From positions 5,275,320-5,339,319 of the forward strand of contig NC_090179.1 of NCBI RefSeq assembly GCF_024679245.1: DNA of 64,000 bases. Direction: 5' to 3'. The DNA comes from Pseudorasbora parva (Eukaryota > Chordata > Actinopteri > Cypriniformes > Gobionidae). The notes beneath the pieces are model-generated. The model ran no database searches, was not told the origin of the DNA, and worked only from the letters and a program-made list of their open reading frames with translations. Positions 43,260 to 56,400 of the stretch are shown in pieces. How positions within the stretch are numbered: the stretch's first letter is position 1; each line of letters opens with the position of its first letter. The translations under genes were made by a program, and so were the position numbers.

Positions 43260-45470
43260 CTAAGAACACACGTATAAGAATGAGAAAATCGAAGAATAGG
43301 GGCACACATATATTGTATTTTATTGATATAAAACTCAGTTGCAGAACTTTGAGATTTGGTGGACGTGAGGCCAAATCTTTACAAACAGCAAACCTTCTTT
43401 ATCAGTGTAGGTGGGTGTCTGTTTGCGAGAGCAAATTTAACCCCAGTGATCCTTGAACACATGATCCAGCCAATCAATGCATCAGTTTGGACACAGAAGA
43501 ACAGTTGAAACCGTCTATTTTGTTTTTATTTAAATGGTTCCAGTGCAATGCATTTCAATGCATCTAGGCAGCAAAACATATTAATAAGGTCTTGGATGTC
43601 AGCAGAAAGTCTATCAAACATTTAATGTTACGATTTAACATCTTCACAGAGTACCTTAACAACACAAAGCTGCCAAGAGCGCACTCTGCATTCACTTTTT
43701 ATAGTGGCCTTTTACCTCAAATCCTTCAGTTTAGCCATGAGGACAGGACTGCAGTCTCTCTGTTGACGGGGGTGAATAAGGTAAAAGATCAGTGTTTTAT
43801 AACCATGTTAATTTGACCCCTACATCATCCCCCACCCCCACCCATTTCTAGTCTTGGAGATTCATTTGAATGCAACTATATAAGAATCGTACAATAATGA
43901 ATAAGATGAGAACATGACATGATTCATGACACGATTAATTTTTCTCATGATCAAAACACTTTTTCCTTTAAGTGCTGGAACTGTTTTGTAGACATATTAA
44001 TTGAATTCCTTTATAAAAAATAAAAATAAAAAAATAAAAAACTTTTTTCATAGTGCTGTTGATAATTTAACCCATATAATAGCAAAATTGCTTAAAAATG
44101 ATGTACATAGATATGATTTGAATCCCCCAGTCATATCATGGCTTTACTGTTTTGGATCAAATGTAAGCTTTGGAATATTTTGAAAAGTTACTTGTCTAAA
44201 ATGAGAACATCCTCCGCATTAAAATAAATATTCAGCACAGCTTAATTAACCTTTAGATGTGCAGATAATATCTCATCTCAACATTTTTAATGAATGATTA
44301 TGCTATTTTTAATTTTCTAATTACATTTTAATATTACTATTTGTGGGATTCAGTTCTTTGAGCTAATTTTCTATGGTCTATGACATTATGCTGAAAATCA
44401 AAGTTTTTTGGACATATTCATGTTTTTATATTTGTTAAGTAAAAAATTATACTTTTTAGTTTGAATTAAAATTATAAAATTAGACCCTTGGTACAGAGGG
44501 ACCAGAGTGGCATGTTGCTACTGTTATTATGTTTAAATGTAATACTTATTGTAATTCATGAGGTAATTATTCAACATCTCCATGAATTCACCGCTACATT
44601 TGAGGCATATTTGCTATTCATTAAAACCTGTAGACTCATAAAGTGAAATCATTAAATTTGAATTCTTAATGTTGATATTAGTACATATCTTGTATTAAAA
44701 TATGGGCAATTAAATATGTAAATATCCATATGTATAAAAATATCCACAAGTCACAGAATATGTTGCTTTCAGATGAATGTATTTTACTGGGATTCTACTT
44801 TATCTGTTTTTTTGGTTTGGGTGTTGTCTCTCCCCAGCTAGAGGTCTATCTTACCCCTTTCAATAATTTAATATTTTGTGCTATGACAAGTAATGTCTAT
44901 TCTATTAATTTCATACCATAACACGTGGTGGATGCATCATAATCCTGCACATGCTAAATAATTGTATCAGAATTTTGCATGTAAAAGTAAATGCCTATCC
45001 ATCTGTAGAAACACCCCATCTCTACTTGTATACTTTATTACAACTACAGAGAAAAGTTTGTTAGTGCATTGAAGCAACGATTCCAAAATACTCTCAAAAA
45101 CAAAATAATTAGCTTCTTACCACAAGGTTACTGACATTATTGAGCTGAAAATCAGCAATACACAAACAAATCATGTCACAGCTTTAGGAAGAAGACCAAT
45201 AGTCCAGACGTCTCTGCTCACCAGGAGAGAGGTGAGAACTACCATGGAAAGCAGAAGAGGGCTATTCATTCACTAGCAGCAGGAGAGAAGAAACACCAAG
45301 AAGTGTAAGAGTGCTCATAAAGAGGAATGAGAGAGGATGAAAAAAAGGGAATGATGCTGGCAGGAAATAAAGATCACAGAAACACATTTGCCACTTCACT
45401 TACAACTGTGGAGCGTTTAATGGCTGCTCTCTACGCTCACGATTCCTCACGGATCATGACATTTCCACTG
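43260..45470. other. AT-rich intergenic DNA
   Basis: No gene, RNA or recognisable repeat end was seen. Open frames are short and low in complexity. Confidence 0.5.
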
Positions 45471-45477
45471 CCACTCC

Positions 45478-45606
45478 TGTGTCCTCGGACAAGATGGCCG
45501 CCGAGCCCGTGTCCTCGGACAAAATGGCTGCCGAGCATGTGTCCTCAGACAAGATGGCTGCTGAGGCTTTGTCCTCGGACAAGATGGCCACCAAGCCTGT
45601 GTCCAG
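45478..45606 (+). repeat. 30-bp minisatellite I (GTGTCCTCGGACAAGATGG)
   Basis: Four units of 30 bp. In one plus frame each unit reads about SSDKMAAEPV. The unit contains AAGATGGCCGCC, close to a YY1 site. Confidence 0.9.
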
Positions 45607-45904
45607 AGTCCCGTGTTGTCTCAGCAGACCTTCCAGAGCTCCAGCTGCACAGACACTACACCAGAGTCACCAGCCTTCACGGTTGGTCAGCACAGTTTTC
45701 AGCCGTAATGAACGCCCCATCTGTGTTCCCTGTTGTCATTTGTCATGAGCGCAGCAGAGGAAGACATTATGGCTTTCCCTAGATGCTTGAGACTGGCTTT
45801 AAGTCTGGAGGACGCACCACTGATGTTAGTGCAAGCAGCTGGCATCTATGCAGTAAACCAAACCTGAGGTGGTTCCACTGTCGACAACACTCCCTGTTAA
45901 AGTG

Positions 45905-46345
45905 TGTTTGGGCCACACACTGCTCTCTGGCCCGTGTGCTAAGTCCGGAGAGGGCTCTGGCCCGTGTGCCGAGTCCAGAGAGGCTCTTGCCTCTGTCCCG
46001 AGTCTGGAGAGGGCTCCAGCCCATGTGCAGAGTGCAGAGAGGGCTCCGGCCCGTGTGCAGAGTGCAGAGAGGGCTCCGGCCCGTGTGCAGAGTGCAGAGA
46101 GGGCTCTGGCCCGTGTCCCGAGTGCAGAGAGGGCTCTGGCCCATGTGCCTAGTCCAGAGAGGCTCTTGCCTGTGTCCCGAGTGCAGAGAGGGCTCCGGCC
46201 TGTGTCCCGAGTCTGGAGAGGGCTCCAGCCCATGTGCCGAGTCCAGAGAGGGCCCAAGCCCGTGTGCTGAGTCCGAAGAGGGCTCTGGCCCATGTCCTGA
46301 GTCTGGAGAGTGCTCTGGCCCGTTTTCTGAGTTCGGAGAGGGCTC
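45905..46345 (+). repeat. 30-bp minisatellite II (CAGAGAGGGCTCCGGCCC)
   Basis: About fourteen 30-bp units, some variant. In one plus frame units read about VQSAERAPAR. Because the period is a multiple of three, several frames stay open on both strands. Confidence 0.9.
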
Positions 46346-46404
46346 TGGCTGGATCACCTGCTCTGCCTGCTCCACTGTGAAGGTCTCCTAGCCCATCTAG
46401 TCAG

Positions 46405-46960
46405 CCATGGGGGTCTTCAAGACCACCTGCGTCGCTGTGGTCGTCTTCAGCCTCGTCTGCTCCACTGTGGTGGTCTTAAAGACCGTCTGCTCCACTGTGG
46501 TGATCTTCAACCTCGTCTGCTCCACTGTGGGTGTCTTCAACCTCATCTGCTCAACTATGGGGGTCTTCAACCTCGTCTGCTCCACTGTGGGGGTCTTCAA
46601 CCACGCCTGCTATGCTGTGGTGGTCATCTGGACCACCATGAGGGTCTTCAACCATGCCTGCTCTGCTGTGGTGGTCGTCTGCTCTACCATGGGGGTCTTC
46701 AACCATCCCTGCTCTGCTGTGGTGGTCATCTCGTCCACCATGGGGGTCTTCAACCATGCCTGCTCTGCTGTGGTGGTCGTCTGCTCCATGATGGGGGTCT
46801 TCATCCACGCCTGCTATGCTGTGGTGGTCGTCTGCTCCACCATGGGGGTCTTCAAACACATCTGCGCTGGTGTGGTGGTCGTCTGCTATGCTATGGTCGC
46901 CTGGACCACCCTGGTCATCTGTCCGGCCTTTGCCATCCTGGTCATCTGCCAAGCCTGCTC
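46405..46960 (+). repeat. 30/60-bp minisatellite III (GGGGGTCTTCAACC)
   Basis: Repeats with GTCTTCAACCA, TGCTCTGCTGTGGTGGTCGT and TGCTCCACCATGGGG occur about every 30 or 60 bp. All frames are repetitive and no domain is present. Confidence 0.9.
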
Positions 46961-46974
46961 CACCCTGGGCTCTA

Positions 46975-47244
46975 AACCATGTTCACTCTGTCATTCATTG
47001 CATAGTCTTGTTTGTTGTATACTGCATTTCTGAGCGTTTTCCCTGGTATTGTGTCTCACGGTTTTGGATTTCTTGCCCGTTCCATGGATTATCCGTTTGC
47101 CTGTCTCTTCTGTCTTGTTTGCCTTTTTTGGACTTCTTGCCTGTGTATGACCTTTTGCCTGCTTTTGATTGTGGATTACCCTTCAATATACACTGAACTT
47201 GGATTTCCAACCAGAAGGAGAGCGGTCTCAGGGCGGTCGTTACA
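46975..47244 (+). mobile_element. 5'-truncated LTR (copy 3 of the solo-LTR family)
   Basis: From TTCACTCTGTCATTCAT to CGGTCGTTACA this matches the 3' two thirds of the LTRs at 1014 and 53907. The first 150 bp or so, including TGTCTCAATT, are missing and replaced by minisatellite III. Confidence 0.8.
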
Positions 47245-47249
47245 CTACA

Positions 47250-49095
47250 AACAGCAACAAAAGAATAAAGCACTGTTCACAATTCAGACCCTTTGTTTAA
47301 AATTCTATTTAAAAAACAAAAATTAAAAACTATCTAAAAATATTACGTGTAATTTTGTAAAATCCAATTAAATTAAGAAATAAGTAAAAATGAAACTGCT
47401 AAAACAAACATTCTTAGGGGATTCAAAGCCCTTTACATGGAAGAGGGGAATCTCCTCAACCACCACCAATGTGCAGCTCCACCTGGACGGCAGCCATATT
47501 GCGCCAGAATTCCCACCACAAACAACAGCTGATGGAGGAGAGGAGACAGAGTGATGAAGCCAATCAGTATTTAGGGATGATTAGAGGAATCCATGTTAAG
47601 TGGTCTCTTATTTTTTTTCCAGAGCTGTATATAACATTTAAAACATTTAATTGATTAGGGATTTTCAAAGCATAGATCTAGAGATATACCAGTTGGTGGC
47701 CTAATAATAATGACAGTGTTGTCAATATGGCCAAAGCACACTGAAAAAATACAGAGCTGTAAATTAAAAGAACTGATTTAATCTGTGTATTGTGAGAATA
47801 GTTTCTTCAAGCAGTAGCTAAATTGATTCCACTTAACATCTGATTAACTCAGTATTCAGTATATGTTGACAGCATGTGTAAACAGATAAAGAAAAAGCTT
47901 GACTACTGCCCTTTTAGACTCCCGCCCAAGCGCTCAAACACAAAACAATGTGTAAAAGCACGGCTGGGGTCAGGGTTGATACAGCAGAAACTGACACTTT
48001 GAATAAACACTTCTGCTAAATGAATAAATGTATATGCATGAGTGTATCAATGGGATGAAACGGGCTCATTATTGACACATTTACAGCCATTATTTTGATG
48101 TAGCTGAATGTGATACAGAAGGCTTCTGAATCATTTCTATTAAAAAGAGCATGGGCATTAATTAACATTGTTAACATCCAAATTACTCCATTTTACAAAG
48201 AGAGCTTAACGGTTTTTCGTAGCTCCTCTACACACACAACAGAGCCTCAAAGTCCACACGTAGCCAACAGCTTGAATGACTCTTTGACCCATTTGCTCTC
48301 AAACAGCGGCTGGCAGTGTTCTGTTGTGTGCTCATATAGACAGCGTGTACTAGGAACGGTTACGACATTCTCCTGACATAGCCGAGGCTGGACCGAATGG
48401 CCCAGAAGGCCTTATCACAGAGGACATTCACACAAGTCCTGGCCCTTACAGAGAAAACCAGAGACACACACGAGGGACGAAACTCTGCTGACACTGGTTT
48501 TCAACCTTGCTCTGTGTTTGCTTGAGTAGTTTACTTAAACTCCTACTCAGATGAGCTGATATGCACAAATCATGACCCCCACCCCTCTTGATTTTACGTT
48601 GTATAGGGTTCATGTTTCTCTGACAAAAACATGACAAAAGGCAAACAGATGGCATGATTAAAGAAACCCATCTTTTGAAGCTCATGATAAGTCACACATC
48701 TCCACATGAGGTGTGATTGCTCACAGGTCTCTAAAAGAGATAAACATGTCTCTTTATGTTACACAAAAGAACCTGAAGTCCTAAAGATGCATCGTTTAAC
48801 ATTAATTAAAACATTCTGAATTAAACATTTATTAGTCATTTTACAGCAGGGTGATTCTCAGGAAACAGTGGCATGTTTTATTTATTTCATTGCACATTGA
48901 TAACTTGCAAGAAATCCCTTTTTTCCACCTCAGACTAAATAACTACATGTGCTTCTAGCATTCAGATTCAGAGTAGTAACAAAAATCATGCTTATGCATT
49001 AATATTTATTCATTGCAAACCAGTAATATCATTTGAAGAAAGATAGTTAGGAATAATAACTCACACATTATATCTGGAAACAAATAAACTAGACA

Positions 49096-49126
<31 letters not shown>

Positions 49127-49860
49127 TGAAAGTTATTCAATGCGTTTGAATGTTATGGGGTCAATGGGGGTGAGCTGATGATTAGCTATGCTAAGTATCA
49201 TTATTTACATTATTGTGTCCTGCTCCAAGAATAATATGATAAAATCATGTATCAAAGTTCAGTATCCAGTTAATCATATCATGCAGAGCACACAGATGCC
49301 CTTGTTTCCAGAGGAAGTCCAAGCAACATTTTGAGAAAGAGTAACCTGAAGAAAATAAAATGACTTAAAATAATTATGTAAAAGAGCTTAGATAAAGTGC
49401 TCAGAATGGTTAAAGTCTCAAAGTCAAACCTTTATTTGTCAAAAGTGTAATAACAATGACAGTGTTGATGACAAAATGTGTTTTTGTGTCACTTAAAACT
49501 GAACATTTTTTTTTTTTGGGGGGGGGGGGGGGGGGGGAGAACGATTAAAATGTCCTATATGTAAAGGAACAGATGTTAAGATCACTGAGATTTTTTTGCC
49601 TCATGGGACAATCACAATTAACTGGATTAAAATAAATAAAAAATAAGCATTTATGACTGAATTAACCAGTTTATATTAAGTTAATAAAAAAATCCTATGG
49701 GTCAGATCTGGAGGAAATAACTCCTCAGGGTACCAACTGCAGAGTTCTCACTTGTGTCTTGAGAATAGTAATGGATAGACATCTGCGACATTTTGATGTG
49801 AATGACATATTGTGAAAACTCAAAGAGCCTGAAGCAATCTATTATGTATGTGCATATGTG
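47250..49860. other. Intergenic DNA upstream of the apolipoprotein gene
   Basis: It contains a Tc1-type end fragment (TGGTCTCTTATTTTTTTTCC near 47600-47632), an A25 tract at 49102-49126 and a T12-G20 tract at 49506-49537. No gene is supported. Confidence 0.5.
49506..49537. repeat. T12-G20 homopolymer junction
   Basis: Twelve T are followed directly by about twenty G. The G run could form a quadruplex and is also a typical place for assembly error. Confidence 0.9.
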
Positions 49861-49892
49861 TTTGTGCGGGCCTCCCCCGTCCCCTCAGAAGG

Positions 49893-49980
49893 TAACCTTT
49901 GAACCCTGTGGTGAGGGGGCGAGGGGTTGAGGTTCAGCTCCAGATACCTGCCCCCTCCCTCCCACTGAGCTTTATAAAAG
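49893..49980 (+). promoter_or_regulatory. Apolipoprotein promoter with DR1 sites and TATA box
   Basis: TAACCTTTGAACC at 49893-49905 is, on the minus strand, a direct repeat of GGTTCA and AGGTTA spaced by one base. GGGTTGAGGTTCA at 49924-49936 is a second DR1-like site. TATAAAAG lies at 49973-49980. HNF4 and related receptors bind DR1 sites in mammalian APOA1 promoters, which suggests liver or intestinal expression. Binding here is inferred. Confidence 0.65.
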
Positions 49981-50714
49981 ACAAATCTCTGGACCTGCTT
50001 CTTCAGTCTCGTCCCAGACCAACTACATCAACAGGTAAGCAGCCCGACCTCAGACTCTATAGAGTAACTCAGGATAAGCAGGAAACATCTGGACCGTTTG
50101 GACTGTTTGCAGAACAGCACATTTGACTGAATTATACCTTTAAATATAACTGTTGTTCATTGACAGAACAGGTTTTGTAGTTGATTTTAAATAGTCAAAT
50201 TACCAAAAGTAATTGTTTTAGTTTGAAGACTAATGACGAAGTCTTAGTGATGAAATATGATGAATTAATGTAGACATGTATCCCCTCAAAGGCATCTGGC
50301 CACCTTTCTGTTCCTCGGCTGCCTGAAAGTAACAATAGGCTGCTAAATTTTTAATTTGCATCAATGTGTTCAAGTTAATCCAAGGATTTCAGATTATGTA
50401 GTGGTTGAGAGCTAATCTGGTTGTGAATCCTTTGTAACTCTGTCTAATCCGGGATCAATTAGAGTCTAGTCTAATAGGCTGACATATGTCCCGAGTGCTC
50501 TGAGTATAGGTTGCATGTTCTGCAATAGTTGAATCAATCTAGAGCAATCACAGTACTAAAAGTTTTAATAACATTAGAATTAATTACCGGTATGCTGAAT
50601 TGTGTCTACTCTTCATTTGGTAAAAAAATCTCAGACCTATGAGACCGTGATTGTGAGCTGCTTTAACTATATTACCAATATCTGATGTTTGTTTGTTTTT
50701 GACCCAGATCCACG

Positions 50715-52111
50715 ATGAGGTTCGTAGCCCTTGCCCTCACTGTTTTGCTGGCAGGTATATAAACTCATTGCTTCTTTCAAAAAACAAAAACAAAACAAAG
50801 ATGTACAGCTCTAAAAAAAATTAAGAGACCAGTTACCATTGATTTGTCAATGTTAAGTGGTCTCTTATTTTTTTCCAGAGCTATATTTTGTCAGGAAAAA
50901 TGCTTGTTTTTATCTACACCTTTAGTTTTTGTTCTTGCTTTAAGTTGTAAGTTTTTTTTTACCACTTTATGCCTGTGGGGTAAGAAAATAACTTCAACGA
51001 AGAAACCTAGTCTTAAAATCTCACACAATTTAGCTTTCCAGTTCAAATGATCAGAATGCTATCCCTTTGTTTCAAACTCAAACTTATGAAGAGATATTTC
51101 CTTTGTCCAGGTTGCCAGGCCCGTTTCCTGCAGGATGAAGCCCCATCACAGCTGGATCACGTGAAGTCTGCACTCCAGCTTTATGCAGATCAGCTGAAGC
51201 AGTCCTCACACAAGGCCCTCACTCACCTCGATGACACCGAGTTCAAAGACTACAAGTACGGAAGCAAAAAAAAAAACCTTTATTTCATCTAGAGCAAAGA
51301 AGCATGGTATTAATTTTAAAGTCAAATCGAAACAACCCATTTAACTTCTGTAATATGACAAATAATATTCTCAAACTAGTTTCAAAGGAGTCCTGACCTA
51401 ATGCATGCCATTGAGTGTACCAATCTTGCAATGTTTAAGGGCAATCTTTAATTTTTATGGAACACCATATCAATTTTCCAGTTATAAACAATGCTATAAC
51501 CAACCTAAATCCTCATTCTGTTTAGGGAATTCCTGGGCCAGTCCATTGACAACGTCCATGGCTACTTCCAGGCCGCCTTTCAAGGCATCACCCCAGTTGG
51601 TACTCAGGTGCTAGAAGCCTTTGCTCCCATCCGCCAGAAGTGGACCGATGACATGGAGGACCTCCGCAAGCAGCTCGAGCCCAAGCGTGATGAGCTCAGG
51701 CAGGTTCTGGAAAAGCACTTCGAGGAGTACAGAGATGTGCTGAAGCCTTTCATTGAGGAGTACTTGGTCAAGCAGCGTGAGCACATGGAGGAAGTCAGAA
51801 CCAAGCTGGAGCCGGTGGTCAAGAGCTTGCAGGCGAAGATTGAACCCAACTGGGAAGAGACCAAGTCCAAGCTGATACCCATTATGGAGATTGTGCGTGA
51901 AAAGCTGACGGCGCAGCTGCAGGAACTGAGGACCCTTTTGGAGCCCTACATCCAGGAATATAAGGATCAGATGGAGAAGGGAGCCCTGGGGTTCCGTGAG
52001 AGCGTGCGATCTGGGGAACTGAGGAAAAAGATGACCGAGTTGGGCGAGCAGGTGAAGCCTCACTTCGAAGCTATTTTTGCGGCTCTCCAAAAGTCTCTTA
52101 GCAAGGAGTAA
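50715..52111 (+). CDS. apoa1: Apolipoprotein A-I-like protein, 256 aa
   Basis: This is a secreted lipid-binding protein of HDL-type particles. Coding exons are 50715-50754, 51111-51255 and 51526-52111, all in phase; a non-coding exon ends at 50034 (CAG before GTAAGC). The signal peptide is MRFVALALTVLLAGCQA. The mature N-terminus starts RFLQDEAPSQLDHVKSALQ, as in fish apoA-I. The last exon holds proline-punctuated 11/22-residue amphipathic repeats, such as LEPKRDELRQVLEKHFEEY, LEPVVKSLQAKIEP and LEPYIQEYKDQMEKG. Length and exon layout match teleost apoA-I (about 256-262 aa), but the sequence is clearly diverged, so it may be a specific paralogue or an A-IV-like member. A palindromic Tc1 remnant lies in the intron after the signal-peptide exon. 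Confidence 0.9.
50806..50882. mobile_element. 77-bp palindromic Tc1 remnant in the apolipoprotein intron
   Basis: Left CAGCTCTAAAAAAAATTAAG and right TCTTATTTTTTTCCAGAGCT are inverted copies around a 20-bp loop. TA lies at the left end. It is a deletion form of a common fish mariner family. Confidence 0.7.
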
Positions 52112-52308
52112 TCCAACCCTTTTTTACACCACCCACCTTCCCCTCCTTGCCTCACCAACACCTCGACCCATCATCTGGAAGGCTTATCTCAGAGCAAAGC
52201 TAACCGTTACTCGAAGCACATGATACACAAATACATTCATATGCACTTTTTACACATTTCCCACAATTACAGGACTCACATTCTCTATAATGGGCAAACA
52301 CAGCTATG

Positions 52309-52314
52309 AATAAA
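52309..52314 (+). terminator. Apolipoprotein poly(A) signal
   Basis: AATAAA 198 bp after the stop codon; a further AATAAA cluster lies near 52402. Confidence 0.7.
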
Positions 52315-52559
52315 AAGAACACTGAAACCTGTTCATTCAAAAATGCCTTGCAAATTTTTTTGTTAAGCTGCTTTTTGTTAACTGATTTTCAATGTTCAAT
52401 GAAATAAAAATAAAAATTCATACTACATTTCTTCAATGTCTAAATGTGTCATCAGTGCCATATAATGTTATTACATATAACAAAATAAACATATTTTAAA
52501 GGGCTCATGATATTGATTTATGCTGTTAACATGGGTTCACTTATATTAGTATTACATCT

Positions 52560-53370
52560 AAAATTTTGCAATCACTATGACAGTTTTTTCAATACCTTTA
52601 ACAATTACCCTAAACTCTTAACGCAGTAAGCACACCATCTGTCTGTGTAGGTAAACAATTAACACATTTATTGTTGCTTTGACACAAAATGCATAGTTAA
52701 CAAAAATTTAAAATGCTTGAACTTCTTAAACTTCCAAGACCAAGACAATGTATTTTTACTGCCAAATTTACCAATGCTTACACCATGATAACACCATGTT
52801 CTAAACCTAACCTTATAGGCTAAAGTCAAAGTGAATATCTGTTCATATTGTGAACTGAAACACAGATATATCCACTATATTTTATTCCATTGCTATTGAG
52901 AAACAGCTGATTGAAGTTATGCAAATATATAAATCACAGCTGATTCCCATCTAGGAATCGTCCAGGTGTCACATGACCATATGGTATACATTACAGTTTT
53001 ACATTAAAGTTTTTTACACACAAATACTGGTACTTGTGACACAATGGCCACAACATGTAACTCATGCACCAACCCCCTGAACCTATTCTGCTAAACTACA
53101 AGCACAAATCCTGCTTTACACTTAAATTGCAGTTCTAAAACACACTTTTTTTAAACACTAAAAACAATTTTCTGCATTTGGCACAGTTTTCATGCAGACA
53201 ATCTTGTTTTCACAAGGAACACACTGCCATTCAAATACGCACACTGTCTCATCACAAGGGCAAATACCCGTCCCACAGTTTTACAATCAGCAAACAGAGC
53301 TTTAGCATAAAAGGGCAACCGGTGAACTCTTCTGTTTTGGAGCAATGGATGCCAAACATTGGAAACAGAG
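52560..53370 (+). mobile_element. Possible 5' part of a DD35E transposon copy (copy i, left piece)
   Basis: This non-coding stretch ends at ATGGATGCCAAACATTGGAA, after a CATAAAAGG box, much as copy ii has TATAAATAAG before its ATG at 59276. Right after, the GGCCCA element is inserted; the transposase N-terminus resumes at 55998. The left limit is a guess. Confidence 0.4.
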
Positions 53371-53906
53371 GCAGAGCCAGCCCAGTCAGCAAATTTCCTT
53401 TGGCCCAGATCTGGCCCAGATAAACAGCTTAGATGTGGCCCAGATTAGATTGTGTTTGCCGGCCCAGATCTGGCCCACTTCTTCTTTACCACAGCACAGC
53501 CAAAGCAGTGCCATAACTCCACCAAACGTGAGCCAAACAATACAATTATATGTGGCCCTTATGTGGGCCTTATATGGAATTTAAGTATGGCTGAGTTTTG
53601 TTCAAATCTAATGGCCCTTATGTGGCCCACATGCAACTTTGAGCATTATGTAAAAGTCTTATTAACTCCATGGTAAATACAACACTCAACAACAAAAATG
53701 TATTCAATAATTTACTTTTGACAAATATTTACAGTTAATAAGAAACCATTTATATTAATATAAATAACATTCAAAGTGTGACACCAAATTTCAAGTGTGT
53801 ATTCTGCTAAACTAGCAATGAGAGTTAAAGCAGAAGGGAGGGGGGGGGGTCACAGTAACTTGCTGAAGATAACAAACAACTTCACAAGAGAAAAAAAGTC
53901 TCTAAT

Positions 53907-54316
53907 TGTAAAGAACCGCTCTGAGACAGAGCGTAGGAGATCCAAATGCAGTATTTATTAAGAGGGTAATCCACAATCATAGTCAAAAGCAGGCAAAAGG
54001 TCATACATAAGCAAACAGTCCAAAAAGGCAAACAAGACAGGAGAGACAAACGGGTAATCCGGGAAAAAGGCAACAACCCAAGAGACATGAAACTGAGGAA
54101 AATGCTCAGAAATGCAGTGTACACAAAACAAGACTTCACAGTGAATAACAGAGATAACCAGGCAGAAAACAGAATAATAAGACACAGGTGTAAACAGTGA
54201 GTGCTAATGAGTCCGGGCAAAGGATAATGGGTAATGTAGTTTATGATAGAATGACAGTCCGGATTGGAGTGTCCTCTGGTGGTGAGCACGGGCACTCACA
54301 CTGGTGAATTGAGACA
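53907..54316 (-). mobile_element. Solo LTR (copy 2)
   Basis: Minus-strand TGTCTCAATT to TTTACA, 410 bp, flanked by a perfect 5-bp duplication CTAAT at 53902-53906 and 54317-54321. It is the same family as 1014-1443. Confidence 0.85.
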
Positions 54317-54466
54317 CTAATCAGTGTTGGAAGTGTGTTGCTGGGACTGGCGTTGTTTCAACCGACTGCACCTGCAATAAAAAGTTACATTTAAATAATG
54401 TTAACAGCAATACAACCTGGAAGCTATAGGTCTGCATAATTACTATTAAAATAAATGTTAAATTAA

Positions 54467-55123
<657 letters not shown>

Positions 55124-55997
55124 TTAAGCTCATAGACGTGAACAAAAAGATGTCGTTCCCCTCAAAAGATCTCATGGCCACAACACACTCGCCTTCCCAA
55201 AAGTTACTATATGTCGCGGCCTCAACAAAACTATATCCGGGTGCAGACTATCAGATTTATTATAGTCCTTCACGATTGTTCCTTGTCAGGCTGTACAAAC
55301 ATAATCAGTGCTGTAAGCCATGTCACACTGTAAGATCAAAACTGTCATAAATGTCAGACTGTACGATAGTTGAGGCGCATTAAAAACGGACGCATGCAAG
55401 AAAACTAGTCCGGAGTTTTAAATCATCAATCAATGACTCGTTCGGTGACTATAGTGTGCTGCAGTACACATGGGATTGAAATGGTAAATACACTCAACTG
55501 AGGCTAATTCGACACCCTCCTCAAACAAATACATAATGCTGCACAAAATAACCTTAAAAAGACTTTGAAATGCCAAAACCTCACTTACCTGAAGATATGC
55601 GAGACCGAAAACTCATGAGAGCAGATGAGAAAATAGTGCCGTATCAGTCAGATTCATTCCACTAATGAGATGCAACCACCTGAGGTGTGAAACCTCGGAG
55701 GTCAGCTGCGCTTGATTTCAGGTGTCCTGTGTTTTTCCATATATAATCCAAAGGTTTACCACAAGTCAGCCTCTCACTTTGTGCCATAGCTCAAACACAT
55801 ATGGCCCTTATGTGTACATTGTTATCTGGGCCATATACCTCAAAATGAGTTGTGAACCAAGAGAACATTTCCCGCCAATTTTAAAGTTATGGCAAAACAA
55901 ATATGGTCACATTCTGGCCCATATCTGTTCAGCCATGCCATATCTGGGCCATATGTGCCAGATAATACCCACATGTGGCCCAAACATGCTTGCTATC

Positions 55998-56125
55998 TGG
56001 GAGAGGAGTGAGAGTGAGAGTAAGAGGAGGAGGACAGGGAGGACGAGGACAAGGAAGGCCAAGGACCATAATCTCTGATCAGATCCAAGCCACTTAGGTT
56101 GATCATGTGGTCCACCATGGTCTAA
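55998..56125 (+). pseudogene. DD35E transposase N-terminus (copy i, right piece)
   Basis: One plus frame reads an RG-rich tract (VRVRVRGGGQGGRGQGRPR) and then ISDQIQAT, a TAG, VDHVVHHG. This aligns with RNEITDDIRATIVDHVINHG of copy ii. The ATA/ATC codon expected at the stop is TAG. Nothing after 56125 continues the gene. Confidence 0.7.
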
Positions 56126-56179
56126 CAATCCTCACTAGTCTTTCTCACTAGAAAATTGCAGTCCTGCAAATTAATGCAG

Positions 56180-56400
56180 TACTCAATCAATCAATCGATC
56201 GATCGATCGATCGATCAATCCATCCATCAATCAACTTTATTTATATAGAGCTTTTACAATGGTGATTATGTGAAAGCAGCTTTACAGTGTTAAACAGGAC
56301 AATATTGCAACAAAATTTGATTTGCCTGTACATTCGCTCCAGAAAAAAACAGTGATGTTATCAGCTCATTTTAATTTTACATACAGTGACAATGTTGGCA
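56180..56400 (-). mobile_element. LINE-like 3' tail
   Basis: A (TCAA/TCGA)n run at 56180-56235 adjoins CTTTATTTATATAGAGCTTTTACA, which on the minus strand is the familiar fish tail TATATAAATAAAG followed by GATT repeats. It is a short truncated insertion. Confidence 0.55.

Noticed and set aside
45783..46391. Overlapping 130-200-codon frames on both strands in the minisatellites
   Set aside because: A 30-bp period keeps several frames open at once; no frame has unique sequence or a domain.
46407..47033. 208-codon Val/Cys-rich frame
   Set aside because: It is translated minisatellite III plus LTR sequence, not a gene.
51611..52090. Minus-strand 159-codon frame at the apolipoprotein gene
   Set aside because: Antisense shadow of the repetitive last exon.
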